Shown: positions 47,019-55,449 of the stretch, in pieces
Layout: each line of letters begins with the position of its first letter
Numbering within the stretch: the first letter of the stretch is position 1
From: Veillonella sp.
GTDB lineage: Bacteria; Bacillota_C; Negativicutes; Veillonellales; Veillonellaceae
Length of the DNA: 64,000 nucleotides
Reading direction: 5' to 3'
NCBI GenBank assembly: GCA_018367495.1
Contig: JAGZGB010000001.1
Span: forward strand, 14,882 to 78,881
Notes under the pieces: generated by a model
The model's database searches: none
Told to the model about the DNA's origin: nothing
What the model saw: only the letters and a program-made list of their open reading frames with translations
Program-made: the position numbers and the translations under genes

Positions 47019-47420
47019 TTAATCTCGACGACCGCCTCGGCCTCCACGTTTACCTTCTGTATTGCGTTTTAAATCATGTAATCGTTCATTACTATCACGC
47101 AAAAATGATTTCATCTTCGCTTCGAAAGCTTCTACGCTTTGTTTAGATTGAACTCGACGAGGGCGTCTATCTTCACTTACTACTTCTTTAGGTTGTGTTT
47201 GACGAATAGAAAGACCGATTTTATTACCGTCAATAGATAAAACCTTAACCTTCACTGAATCTTCAACCTTTAACACGGTATTAATATCTTCGACATACCC
47301 ATGAGCTACTTCAGAAATATGAACTAACCCTGTTTGTTTCTCTCCTAAATCAACAAATACGCCAAATTTTGTAATACCAGATACGGTACCATTTACAATG
47401 TTACCAACTTCGATTGCCAT
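47019..47420 (-). CDS. S1 RNA-binding domain protein (YabR-like)
   Basis: A small RNA-binding protein of 133 residues. One S1 domain (about 1-72) has GTVSGITKFGVFVDLG, GLVHISEVAHGYV and KVKVLSID. A basic tail follows, ending in Arg/Gly repeats (KRGGRGGRRD). It sits after divIC, as yabR follows divIC in Bacillus. The role is unknown beyond RNA binding. Confidence 0.9.
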   Translation of the reverse strand: MAIEVGNIVNGTVSGITKFGVFVDLGEKQTGLVHISEVAHGYVEDINTVLKVEDSVKVKVLSIDGNKIGLSIRQTQPKEVVSEDRRPRRVQSKQSVEAFEAKMKSFLRDSNERLHDLKRNTEGKRGGRGGRRD

Positions 47421-47489
47421 GCAACCTCCTAATTAATGCGGAAACCTCAAACTACACACTAATGCGAATCTAAATTACTAAAGACTAAC

Positions 47490-47822
47490 CTATTTTACAT
47501 AAGGCACTTCACCAGGTTTTACAAGGCCTAGTTCCTCTCGAGCCACCCCCTCAATGGTCTTTGGATCTTGTAATTTAGCCTTTTCCTGTTCTAATTCTTC
47601 ATTTCGCTGTTTTAATTCTTGCAATTGTTGCTCAATATGTTGTTTTTCTTGATATACAGCCACCAAGCGATAGGCTTGTCCTAACAATAGCAGCACCATA
47701 ATCCCTATACCAATTCGCTTGATCCACATGAGGATAATACGTTGATCCTGCACTTTGCGATTAGGGCGAACCCGTTTGCGCAACCTTTTTGGACGCTGTA
47801 CTTCCATAGTGTCTTGAGTCAT
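47490..47822 (-). CDS. divIC: Septum formation initiator DivIC/FtsB family protein
   Basis: Bitopic division protein that helps activate septal wall synthesis. It has 110 residues from ATG 47822, preceded by GGGGGAC; a TTG four codons earlier has no ribosome site. A very basic cytoplasmic N-terminus (about 1-30) leads to one membrane helix (about 35-53), then a coiled coil (about 55-90) and a short C-terminal end. It is 69 bases upstream of the S1-domain gene. Confidence 0.88.
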   Translation of the reverse strand: MTQDTMEVQRPKRLRKRVRPNRKVQDQRIILMWIKRIGIGIMVLLLLGQAYRLVAVYQEKQHIEQQLQELKQRNEELEQEKAKLQDPKTIEGVAREELGLVKPGEVPYVK

Positions 47823-47955
47823 AATGTCCCCCAAAAATATTCATCATCTGTATACTGTCATTTTTTAATTATATCACAGAACCTCATTAGGGACTAAATA
47901 AAATTATCTATAGTTTTCCTTTAAATATATATTCTCTCTCTATACATAGATATAT

Positions 47956-47976
47956 AAGTTTATCAGTAATAAACTT
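47956..47976 (-). terminator. Weak hairpin after the dehydrogenase gene
   Basis: AT-rich arms AAGTTTA/TAAACTT with a seven-base loop, ten bases past the stop codon and without a T run. Termination here is doubtful. Confidence 0.3.
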
Positions 47977-47985
47977 AGCAATACC

Positions 47986-48933
47986 TTACAAGGACTCTGC
48001 TTTATGAGCATATTCACGAATAACTGCACAAGATTTTTTAAACAAATCTAATTCATCTTTAGTAAGCTTTAATTCAAATACATCTTCAATTCCATCTTTA
48101 CCAATAACTGCTGGAGTAGATGCAAAGATTCCTTCTTCACCATATTGGCCATCTAAATAGCAAGAACATGGTAATACTTTCTTTTCATCATGGAATACAG
48201 CACGAATTAATTCTGTTGTTGCACTAGCAATACCAAATTCTGTCGACCCTTTACCCGCCAATACATGGTAACCGCCAATTTTAACATCATCTAGCACTTG
48301 TGTATGATCTAGTGTAGGGAATCTATCCGGCAATTCTTGTTGCAATTCTACGAGAGGTTTTCCTTGTACATATACATGAGACCATGGCACCATAGCACTA
48401 CCGCCATGTTCACCTAAGCAATAAGCTGTAATTGTACGATTACTAATATTAAAAATACGAGCTAATTCTTTTTGTAACCGTGCAGAATCTAAAGCTGTAC
48501 CGCTAGAAATAATACGTTTAGGATTCCAATTTAAATGTTTGCATAAATATGTTGCTACAACATCAGCAGGATTAGAGATAGAGATAATAAAACCATCAAA
48601 GCTAGACTTTTTAATGCGAGGAATGACATCCTTTAGAACCTCAACTGTATCGCCAAGACTTTCTAAACGGTCTTGATATAAATTTGGTAAAGGACCAGCA
48701 CAAAATACCAAAATATCACAATCCCCACATTCTTCAATTGGACCAGCAGTAGCTGTTACTTTATGAGGAATATAACTAACAGCATCATTTATATCCATTG
48801 CTTGTGCTTTAGCCTTTTTCTCGTCAACATCCATCATATAAAGTTCATCTACTTCACCTTGTAGAGCAAGAGAAAATGCTACATGAGAACCTACATGTCC
48901 ATTGCCAATAATACCTACTTTACGTAACTTCAT
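47986..48933 (-). CDS. L-2-hydroxyacid (lactate/malate-family) dehydrogenase with atypical substrate loop
   Basis: NAD-dependent oxidoreductase of the LDH/MDH family, 315 residues. The Rossmann motif GNGHVG (10-15) and Asp 35 suggest NAD. Catalytic residues match Asp 149, Arg 152 and His 176 (GEHGG), and Arg 89 corresponds to the mobile-loop Arg. Position 102 in LDH numbering, Gln in LDH and Arg in MDH, is Pro 83 here (AGPLPNLYQDRLES). The substrate is therefore open: a bulkier 2-hydroxyacid is possible. Transcribed alone. A cre-like sequence (48990-49003) lies upstream. Confidence 0.85.
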   Translation of the reverse strand: MKLRKVGIIGNGHVGSHVAFSLALQGEVDELYMMDVDEKKAKAQAMDINDAVSYIPHKVTATAGPIEECGDCDILVFCAGPLPNLYQDRLESLGDTVEVLKDVIPRIKKSSFDGFIISISNPADVVATYLCKHLNWNPKRIISSGTALDSARLQKELARIFNISNRTITAYCLGEHGGSAMVPWSHVYVQGKPLVELQQELPDRFPTLDHTQVLDDVKIGGYHVLAGKGSTEFGIASATTELIRAVFHDEKKVLPCSCYLDGQYGEEGIFASTPAVIGKDGIEDVFELKLTKDELDLFKKSCAVIREYAHKAESL

Positions 48934-49120
48934 AAGGGCCTCCTACTGTTAGTATTAAAAGATAGTTATCTCTAATACCATTCCACTTAAACCAACGTTT
49001 ACAAACATGTGAATCGTCATTTTTAAGTTATATAAAAATATATTGCTTATAAAATACATAAACTATTATATACCTATTTTCTCATAGGTATATAGAAAAA
49101 TAGATTTATAGCGATAAAAA

Positions 49121-49152
49121 AAGACTATTATAGGAAATCCTATAATAGTCTT
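49121..49152 (-). terminator. Terminator after the GlsB-type gene
   Basis: Perfect 15-bp stem (arms begin AAGACTATTATAGGA) with a tiny loop and a T run on the minus strand, 13 bases past the stop. Confidence 0.9.
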
Positions 49153-49164
49153 TTCCTTATATAG

Positions 49165-49401
49165 TTAGTCTCGTCCAGTAAAAAAGCTTACTACAGCAAT
49201 AACTATAACTGCACCAACGATGGACGGAATTAATGCCATGCCTGCAAGGCTTGGACCCCATGTACCAAGTAACGCTTGACCTACAGAAGCACCTACCAAA
49301 CCAGCAATAACACGAAGAATAATCCCCATACTTTGCGCCTTTTTAGTAATACGACCAGCTACAAAACCAATGAATCCGCCTACAATAATTGACCAAAGCA
49401 T
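49165..49401 (-). CDS. GlsB/YeaQ/YmgE-family small membrane protein
   Basis: A 78-residue integral membrane protein with three hydrophobic segments (about 2-17, 26-45, 53-74) and the glycine-rich pattern GGFIGFVAGRI of the GlsB/YeaQ family (transglycosylase-associated). The family is linked to stress responses and its action is unclear. It follows an unrecognised membrane-anchored gene by ten bases, so the two are probably co-transcribed. Confidence 0.88.
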   Translation of the reverse strand: MLWSIIVGGFIGFVAGRITKKAQSMGIILRVIAGLVGASVGQALLGTWGPSLAGMALIPSIVGAVIVIAVVSFFTGRD

Positions 49402-49411
49402 AATTTACCTC

Positions 49412-50218
49412 CTATAAAGTCATCTCATCAAGATTAAGAGGGAATAAATCCTTATTCTCCATCACTTGTGGCGACTTTTCTAAATATTGTTTTCGCATTG
49501 ACCATAAAATCTCTAAATCCTTTGGATCTAACTTGGACAATGCATATATCATCGTGAAATCTGAACCATAATGGCCACGCAAACTATCAGGTACTCCTTT
49601 TGGCCCTTCTCCACCAAGACGATTATTAAAGAACCCTTGAATACGACGACTATCTAAATCAATGATAATAAATCCTGACGCATCATAAACATACAATGTA
49701 TGATTTACACGCTTTAAAGCTCGTACCGTATTCGTTATAAAATACTGGTCCTTCATGTCAATGAGAGATGACTCATAACCTGAATGGTAAAAGTCACCAT
49801 AATAATGAGCACCTCTATCTGTAGATTCCAACAAATCCTTAAGTACGGATTGTTCTTGACTACTAAAATCAGAAAGAATTTTTACCGTAGTAATCTCGCG
49901 TAAACCACGTTGGTAATTCTCTGTTTTAGAAGGCTCTATATGTTGACCGTGAAAGGTAATAGGCATCAACCGCAGCGTATTGTCAGATAGATTATAAATA
50001 CCGTAACCTTCATAACCTAAAAAATAAACTTGTGAATCAATAGATTTCATTGCTAATATTCGTTTTGAAATAATGGCATCACTAGAATTTACTAATGTAT
50101 GCTCTTCTGGATCAATACGTACTGTTTTACTATCATAATTTCCGCCTACCGCAATCCAATAGGATAGTCCCATTACAATCAATGCTAGTACGAACAATCC
50201 GATACGTTTTATATTCAT
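49412..50218 (-). CDS. Unrecognised membrane-anchored protein
   Basis: A 268-residue protein I do not recognise. A single N-terminal hydrophobic segment (about 6-25) may be an uncleaved anchor, followed by a mostly beta, charged exterior domain. SQVYFLGYEGYGIYNL and TLYVYDASGFIIIDLDS look like repeated short beta units, as in propeller or lipocalin-like folds, and the last part is helical. It lies between folK and a GlsB-type gene. It is probably a cell-envelope protein. ATG 50218 follows AGGGAG. Confidence 0.7.
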   Translation of the reverse strand: MNIKRIGLFVLALIVMGLSYWIAVGGNYDSKTVRIDPEEHTLVNSSDAIISKRILAMKSIDSQVYFLGYEGYGIYNLSDNTLRLMPITFHGQHIEPSKTENYQRGLREITTVKILSDFSSQEQSVLKDLLESTDRGAHYYGDFYHSGYESSLIDMKDQYFITNTVRALKRVNHTLYVYDASGFIIIDLDSRRIQGFFNNRLGGEGPKGVPDSLRGHYGSDFTMIYALSKLDPKDLEILWSMRKQYLEKSPQVMENKDLFPLNLDEMTL

Positions 50219-50339
50219 TTATACTCCCTATAAATCCCCCAGCATAAAACGTAATCACACATTGCATCTACAGCAGCTTCCTTAATATAATCCCTATTTT
50301 GGTATAACTGTAGTCTTTATGTTTAGTATTTGTGAATTA

Positions 50340-50816
50340 CTATAGCAAGCTTAAGTGAGCTAATCTCTCGCCAATTGTTGTCCCCTTATATGTAAAAGTG
50401 GGTAACAACTCAGATAAAGGTTCTAAGACAAAGATACGATCCCAAAAGTAAGGATGTGGTATGGTAAGCCTTTTATTGCAAACAGAAATAATGGTTTTGT
50501 CCTCATCGAAAGCCAAAATAATATCTAAGTCCAATGTACGTGGCCCCCAATGAATGAGTCTTTCCCGTCCAGCCCGCTGTTCTAAAGACTGTAGCAACCC
50601 CAACATTTGAAGAGGAGCTAAAGTACTTTTACAAGACCATATGCCATTAATAAATGAAGCCTGATCTGTATAGCCCCAAGGTTCCGTTTCTATCAAAGAA
50701 GAACTAATAACCTCCGAAACAGTCTCGTACTCTTGTAATGACTCAAAAGCGGAATTAATGTAGCCTCTTTTATCACCTATATTTGAACCTACACTGATGT
50801 AATAGGTATACATCAA
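50340..50816 (-). CDS. folK: HPPK: 2-amino-4-hydroxy-6-hydroxymethyldihydropteridine pyrophosphokinase
   Basis: Activates the pterin for folate synthesis by pyrophosphate transfer from ATP. It has 158 residues with SVGSNIGDKRG at the start, and GPRTLDLDIILAF and IPHPYFWDR carrying the Mg and pterin ligands. Last gene of abcF-folE-folP-folB-folK; it overlaps folB by 4 bp. Confidence 0.95.
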   Translation of the reverse strand: MMYTYYISVGSNIGDKRGYINSAFESLQEYETVSEVISSSLIETEPWGYTDQASFINGIWSCKSTLAPLQMLGLLQSLEQRAGRERLIHWGPRTLDLDIILAFDEDKTIISVCNKRLTIPHPYFWDRIFVLEPLSELLPTFTYKGTTIGERLAHLSLL

Positions 50817-51175
50817 ATTTGACCTCTTGTAGTTATAACCTCAACATAATCTAGGATACCAGCAATAGGTACAGATGGTTTACGCACCGTTACAGATAAG
50901 CCAACAATCCCTTGATAATGTTGGTACAAAGAATCGGCGATAAGTGCACCTAAACGTTCTAATAAATTATGTTTTTCTCCAGTCATAACAGATTCTACAA
51001 TCTCATATACCTCTACGTAATTGATAGAATCTTCTAATTGGTCACTTTGACCGGCCTTTGTAAGATCTGTAGTAATTTCAACATCCACAAAAAATCGTTG
51101 CCCTTGCTCTTGTTCAGATGCCAAATTTCCATGAAATCCATAAAACGCCATATTTTTTAAAACGATTTTATCCAT
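50813..51175 (-). CDS. folB: Dihydroneopterin aldolase
   Basis: Cleaves dihydroneopterin to the hydroxymethyl pterin used by FolK. It has 120 residues of the tunnelling fold with AFYGFHGNLASEQEQGQRF at the N-terminus, where the Glu is catalytic, and a VTVRKPSVPI segment. It overlaps folP by one base and folK by 4 bp. Confidence 0.95.
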   Translation of the reverse strand: MDKIVLKNMAFYGFHGNLASEQEQGQRFFVDVEITTDLTKAGQSDQLEDSINYVEVYEIVESVMTGEKHNLLERLGALIADSLYQHYQGIVGLSVTVRKPSVPIAGILDYVEVITTRGQI

Positions 51176-52008
51176 TATTCACCTCGTAATAGGCCATCTG
51201 CTACGGCCAAGGCACGTTTGTGCATTTTCACATTATGAACACGCACCATATCAACGCCTTGGAATACGCCCGTAATACAAGCAGCAACGGTACCTTCATC
51301 ACGTTCTTCAGGTGGTAAACCACCTAACATGGATCCAATAAAACGCTTGCGACTAGGTGCAAGTAGAATTGGAAATTCATAAGCTGTTAACTCACCTAAC
51401 CGTTGCATAACTTCAATATTCTGTTCTTCTGTTTTACCAAATCCAATGCCTGGATCAAGCCAAATTTGTTGTGGAGTAACCCCCTCCTTCATGGCTTTAT
51501 CTACAGCACTGAAAAAATATGCCTTCATATCTTCAATGATATCGCCATAATTTGTATCGTTATTATTATGCATAATGATTACAGGTACCTTATATTTTGC
51601 TGCTACCGCGGCCATATCAGGATCATAATGTAATCCCCACACATCATTCAAAATATGTGCACCTTTAGAAAAAGCATACTCAGCAGTCTTAGCATGATAG
51701 GTATCGATAGATACAGGTATTGTAGCTACATTTAATACAGGCTCTATCAATAAAGACAAGCGTTCAATTTCTTCATCTGCAGTCAACGGAGTACAACCAG
51801 GACGTGTAGATTCTACCCCTAAATCGATAATATCAGCACCATCTTCAATCATTTGCGTTACATGTGCTGACGCAGCTTCTGGGGTATTGAATTTACCACC
51901 ATCAGAGAAAGAGTCAGGCGTACCATTAAGTATCCCCATAATAAGGGTGCGATCGCACAAAGATAAACTTTTGCCATCATTCCATGTATAATTTCTACGT
52001 TTAAACAT
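51175..52008 (-). CDS. folP: Dihydropteroate synthase
   Basis: Joins the pterin to p-aminobenzoate; the sulfonamide target. It has 277 residues from ATG 52008, eight bases after GGAGG; a GTG five codons earlier can be ignored. The TIM barrel shows MGILNGTPDSFSDGG, DLGVESTRPG and the C-terminal RVHNV. It overlaps the end of folE by 8 bp and folB by one. Confidence 0.96.
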   Translation of the reverse strand: MFKRRNYTWNDGKSLSLCDRTLIMGILNGTPDSFSDGGKFNTPEAASAHVTQMIEDGADIIDLGVESTRPGCTPLTADEEIERLSLLIEPVLNVATIPVSIDTYHAKTAEYAFSKGAHILNDVWGLHYDPDMAAVAAKYKVPVIIMHNNNDTNYGDIIEDMKAYFFSAVDKAMKEGVTPQQIWLDPGIGFGKTEEQNIEVMQRLGELTAYEFPILLAPSRKRFIGSMLGGLPPEERDEGTVAACITGVFQGVDMVRVHNVKMHKRALAVADGLLRGE

Positions 52009-52570
52009 TTGCCTGTCCTCCACCTAACATTGCTAGCGCTTCATCACGTAACGTGCCAGTCTCTGCAAGCACGCCACGGCTTTCTAATGTAATAACCTTT
52101 GAATCTTGCTGCATAGTTCCTTTGATGAGCATACACAACTGTGTTGCTGTTATACGCACAAAAACACCATGGGCAGATAAATCATTCATAATTGCATCTG
52201 CTAATTCTGATGCTAACCGCTCTTGTAGTTGCGGCCTCCGGCTAAGAATATTAACAATATCTTGAAACTTGCTAAGCCCTGCCACAAAGCCATCCTTGGG
52301 CTGGTATACAATATCTACCGTTCCAAAGAATGGCAACAAGTGATGCTCACACATAGAATAAAACGGAATTCCAGTGACCGCTACAAGCCCCTTGTAATCG
52401 GTACAAAACATTTCACCCCATGCAGAGTTCGTTTCCAATCCTACACCACTGAATAATTCACTATATAACTCTGTTACACGACTTGGTGTTTTCTCTAACT
52501 CTGGTGCCTCTGTATCAACAGATAAAGCCTCTAAAAATTGCTTTATCCCTTCCTTTGCACGTTGATTCAT
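52001..52570 (-). CDS. folE: GTP cyclohydrolase I
   Basis: First step of pterin/folate synthesis from GTP. It has 189 residues from ATG 52570, five bases after TAGGAGGACC, which also matches the family start; a longer frame begins inside the ABC-F stop region. The zinc site shows CEHHLLPF and the second Cys lies in ATQLCMLIKG. It follows the ABC-F gene by eight bases and overlaps folP. Confidence 0.95.
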   Translation of the reverse strand: MNQRAKEGIKQFLEALSVDTEAPELEKTPSRVTELYSELFSGVGLETNSAWGEMFCTDYKGLVAVTGIPFYSMCEHHLLPFFGTVDIVYQPKDGFVAGLSKFQDIVNILSRRPQLQERLASELADAIMNDLSAHGVFVRITATQLCMLIKGTMQQDSKVITLESRGVLAETGTLRDEALAMLGGGQANV

Positions 52571-52578
52571 CGGTCCTC

Positions 52579-54135
52579 CTAAACGATCTTTGTCGTCCAA
52601 TCCTCAATATTCCAAATATCTGTAACCCAATCTTTATAAAATTCAGGTTCATGACTTACCAGAACGATAGTTCCTTTGAACTCACGTAAAGCACGACTCA
52701 ACTCTTCTTTGGCATAGATATCTAAGTGATTAGTCGGTTCATCTAATACAAGTACATTGTACTTATTCTGCATCAACTTACACAAGCGAACCTTTGCATT
52801 TTCACCACCAGATAACACGCGCATTTGAGATGTAATATGCTCGTTAGTAAGACCACAACGAGCAAGAGCTGCGCGCACCTCTGCATTGGTCATTGCCGGA
52901 TATTCATTCCAAATATAATCTAATGCCGTTTCAGAATTAGATGGAGTATCTTCTTGGGCAAAATAGCCAATTTGTAAGAAGTCACCTTTTACCAATTCCC
53001 CACTTACCGGCTTTAACAAACCTAAAATTGTTTTCAACAATGTCGTTTTACCTAAGCCATTAACGCCACGAATAGCGATTTTTTTATTTCTTTCGATTTG
53101 GAAGTCTACTGGTCTAGTTAACGGTTCATCATAACCTAATTCCAAGCCAAAAGCTTCTACGATAAAACGACTTGGTGTACGCCCCTCTTTAAAACCAAAA
53201 CTTGGCTTAATGTATTCTTTAGGTTTTTCCAAGATCTCCATTTTCTCTAAACGTTTAGCTCGAGAATTCGCCATACCACGCGTTGCTACACGAGCTTTAT
53301 TACGCTGAATGAAATCTTCCATGCGCTCAATCTCTTGTTGCTGACGTTCATAAGCCTTAGCTGCTTGTGCTTTTTTAACTTCATAGGCAGCTTGGAACTG
53401 ATGATAATCACCAGTATAACGTGTAAGCACGGCCTGTTCGATATGATAAATCACATTAACTACAGAATTTAAAAACTCCATATCATGAGAGATTAAGATA
53501 AAGGCATTTTCATAGTTTTGCAAATAATTTTGCAACCATTGGATATGCTCTACATCAAGATAATTTGTCGGTTCGTCCAAGAGCAATATTGTAGGCTTTT
53601 CTAATAACAGTTTTGTTAACAATACCTTTGTACGTTGACCACCACTAAGCTCCGTAACATCACGATCTAAGCCAATATCCATGAGGCCTAAACCCGCCGC
53701 CGCACGTTCAATAACCGCATCAATTTCATAGAAGCCACGTTGCTCTAGAATTTCTTGCCATTCCCCAACTTGTTCGAGGAGCTTATTCATCTCATCTTCG
53801 GATACATCACCCATACGATTATAGGCATCGTTAATGTTTTGCTCCATGACAAATAAATCATCAAAGGCCCGTTGCAATACGTCGCGAATGGTCATTCCTT
53901 TTTCAAGAACCGCATGTTGATCCAAGTACCCCACAGTAACTTGATTCGACCATTCAATTTTGCCTTCATCAGGTGGTATTTTACCTGTAATGATATTTAG
54001 GAATGTAGATTTGCCTTCGCCATTAGCACCAATAAGACCTACATGTTCTCCTTTTAATAAGCGAAATGATGCATCATCTAAAATTTGTCGCGCTCCAAAA
54101 CCATGAGTTACATTTGAAACGGTTAAAACACTCAT
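52579..54135 (-). CDS. ABC-F family ATPase
   Basis: Soluble twin-ATPase protein that acts on the ribosome in known members (translation factor or antibiotic protection); no membrane domain. It has 518 residues from ATG 54135, preceded by TGGAG. The frame extends upstream, but through the preceding gene's terminator. Two NBDs show Walker A GANGEGKST and GVNGLGKTT, signatures LSGGQRTK and LSGGENAK, and an interdomain linker (about 230-300) with a long charged helix. Closest in layout to YdiF/EttA-like housekeeping members. First of the folate operon. Confidence 0.93.
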   Translation of the reverse strand: MSVLTVSNVTHGFGARQILDDASFRLLKGEHVGLIGANGEGKSTFLNIITGKIPPDEGKIEWSNQVTVGYLDQHAVLEKGMTIRDVLQRAFDDLFVMEQNINDAYNRMGDVSEDEMNKLLEQVGEWQEILEQRGFYEIDAVIERAAAGLGLMDIGLDRDVTELSGGQRTKVLLTKLLLEKPTILLLDEPTNYLDVEHIQWLQNYLQNYENAFILISHDMEFLNSVVNVIYHIEQAVLTRYTGDYHQFQAAYEVKKAQAAKAYERQQQEIERMEDFIQRNKARVATRGMANSRAKRLEKMEILEKPKEYIKPSFGFKEGRTPSRFIVEAFGLELGYDEPLTRPVDFQIERNKKIAIRGVNGLGKTTLLKTILGLLKPVSGELVKGDFLQIGYFAQEDTPSNSETALDYIWNEYPAMTNAEVRAALARCGLTNEHITSQMRVLSGGENAKVRLCKLMQNKYNVLVLDEPTNHLDIYAKEELSRALREFKGTIVLVSHEPEFYKDWVTDIWNIEDWTTKIV

Positions 54136-54150
54136 ATCTATCTCCACTGG

Positions 54151-54179
54151 AATAAAAGCCGTCTTGTTGAAGACGGCTT
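54151..54179 (-). terminator. Terminator after the M20 peptidase gene
   Basis: Perfect stem AAGCCGTCTT/AAGACGGCTT with a four-base loop, followed by TTTTATT on the minus strand, about 67 bases past the M20 stop. It lies just upstream of the true ABC-F start. Confidence 0.85.
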
Positions 54180-54246
54180 GTTTCATACTTACTTAAATAT
54201 TATATATATTGTACCTTTTTGACCTCTATATGTCAAAAATTGAACA

Positions 54247-55386
54247 TCACTTACACATCGCATAACGCAAGGCTACAATAGTCATCATCTTGGCTCCTTT
54301 AATAGCTTGCGCTAAACCATAAGCAGAACCTGCAGCACAAGTGAACTCTGGTGTATGAGCCTCTAAACCTAATCCAATCTGCAAAGTAGGCTGTGCTGTT
54401 GGTATTTCGTAAGATACATTTCCTACATCTGTACTACCATCAGCCTCATCATCAGGCAATATACGAGGCTTTTCACCAAATTCAGTCATCACAGTTTTAA
54501 AGAGATCTAATAGTTGTTTATCTTGACGCATATCCTTAAAGAGAGGCTCATAATGATGCATCTCAACACGGGCGTCATAAGATGCTGCAATCTCTTGAGC
54601 AGACTCTTTGATAGCAGGCAAAATAATTCCTTCTAAATCGTCCACCGTACTACCACGAACAGTCATGCGAATCGTAGCCTTAGGAGTTACTACGTTTGGC
54701 GCTGTACCAGCTTCGGTGAAGATGGCCCCTACAATAGCTCCTTTAGGGAATGTTTTCTTTAACTCTTTTATTTTTTGATATAAATCCACAGCACAGTCTA
54801 AGGCATTAATACCAGAGTCAGTTAATGATGCTATATGACAAGACCGTCCATGATAAGTCACCTCTAGTGGATGTGTGGCTAAGGATGTGCCACCCACCTC
54901 ATTTTCACCACCAGGGTGAATGATGAGAGCTGCTTCATAGCCCTTAAACAAGCCGGCCTCAGCCATATATACCTTACCACCAATAGTTTCCTCTGCCGGA
55001 CAGCCAAAGAAGGTCGTGCCCCAATCCTGTGGTGCACTTTGACTGAAAGCAACAGCAGCGCCTAAACTCATCATGGCGATGAGATTATGGCCGCAACCAT
55101 GACCGAGTTCAGGTAACGCATCATACTCTCCTAAGAATGCTATTTTATGTTTCGCCTCACGGTTATAATCACCACGTATTGCCGTTTGTAATTCAGGATA
55201 ATCTGTTAATCCTACTTGAGATATAAAATTCTGATTTTCTAAGAATTGGTGAATCATCTTAACTGCTTTATGCTCGTCTAAGCCTAATTCTGGATTATCA
55301 TGTAAATATAAGGAGATATCGCGCAATTCCTCTGCCATACTATCTATGATAGCACAGGCACGAGCCTCTCGTTCTTGTAATGTCAT
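54247..55386 (-). CDS. M20-family metallopeptidase (amidohydrolase, AbgB/PepV-like)
   Basis: A zinc amidohydrolase or small-peptide hydrolase, 379 residues. Metal motifs are GHGCGHNL (Cys/His) and AEETIGGK; the dimerisation lid is about 180-290. The N-terminal DIATSL-type family helix is present as RDISLYLHDNPELG. It follows the S66 carboxypeptidase by 63 bases and precedes a terminator. Substrate unknown; p-aminobenzoyl-glutamate, N-acyl amino acids or peptides are all possible. Confidence 0.88.
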   Translation of the reverse strand: MTLQEREARACAIIDSMAEELRDISLYLHDNPELGLDEHKAVKMIHQFLENQNFISQVGLTDYPELQTAIRGDYNREAKHKIAFLGEYDALPELGHGCGHNLIAMMSLGAAVAFSQSAPQDWGTTFFGCPAEETIGGKVYMAEAGLFKGYEAALIIHPGGENEVGGTSLATHPLEVTYHGRSCHIASLTDSGINALDCAVDLYQKIKELKKTFPKGAIVGAIFTEAGTAPNVVTPKATIRMTVRGSTVDDLEGIILPAIKESAQEIAASYDARVEMHHYEPLFKDMRQDKQLLDLFKTVMTEFGEKPRILPDDEADGSTDVGNVSYEIPTAQPTLQIGLGLEAHTPEFTCAAGSAYGLAQAIKGAKMMTIVALRYAMCK

Positions 55387-55449
55387 AACTTCCCTTTTTA
55401 ACTTATAATTTATACTGTTTATTATTTATTCTATCCAAGAAGAATATAT

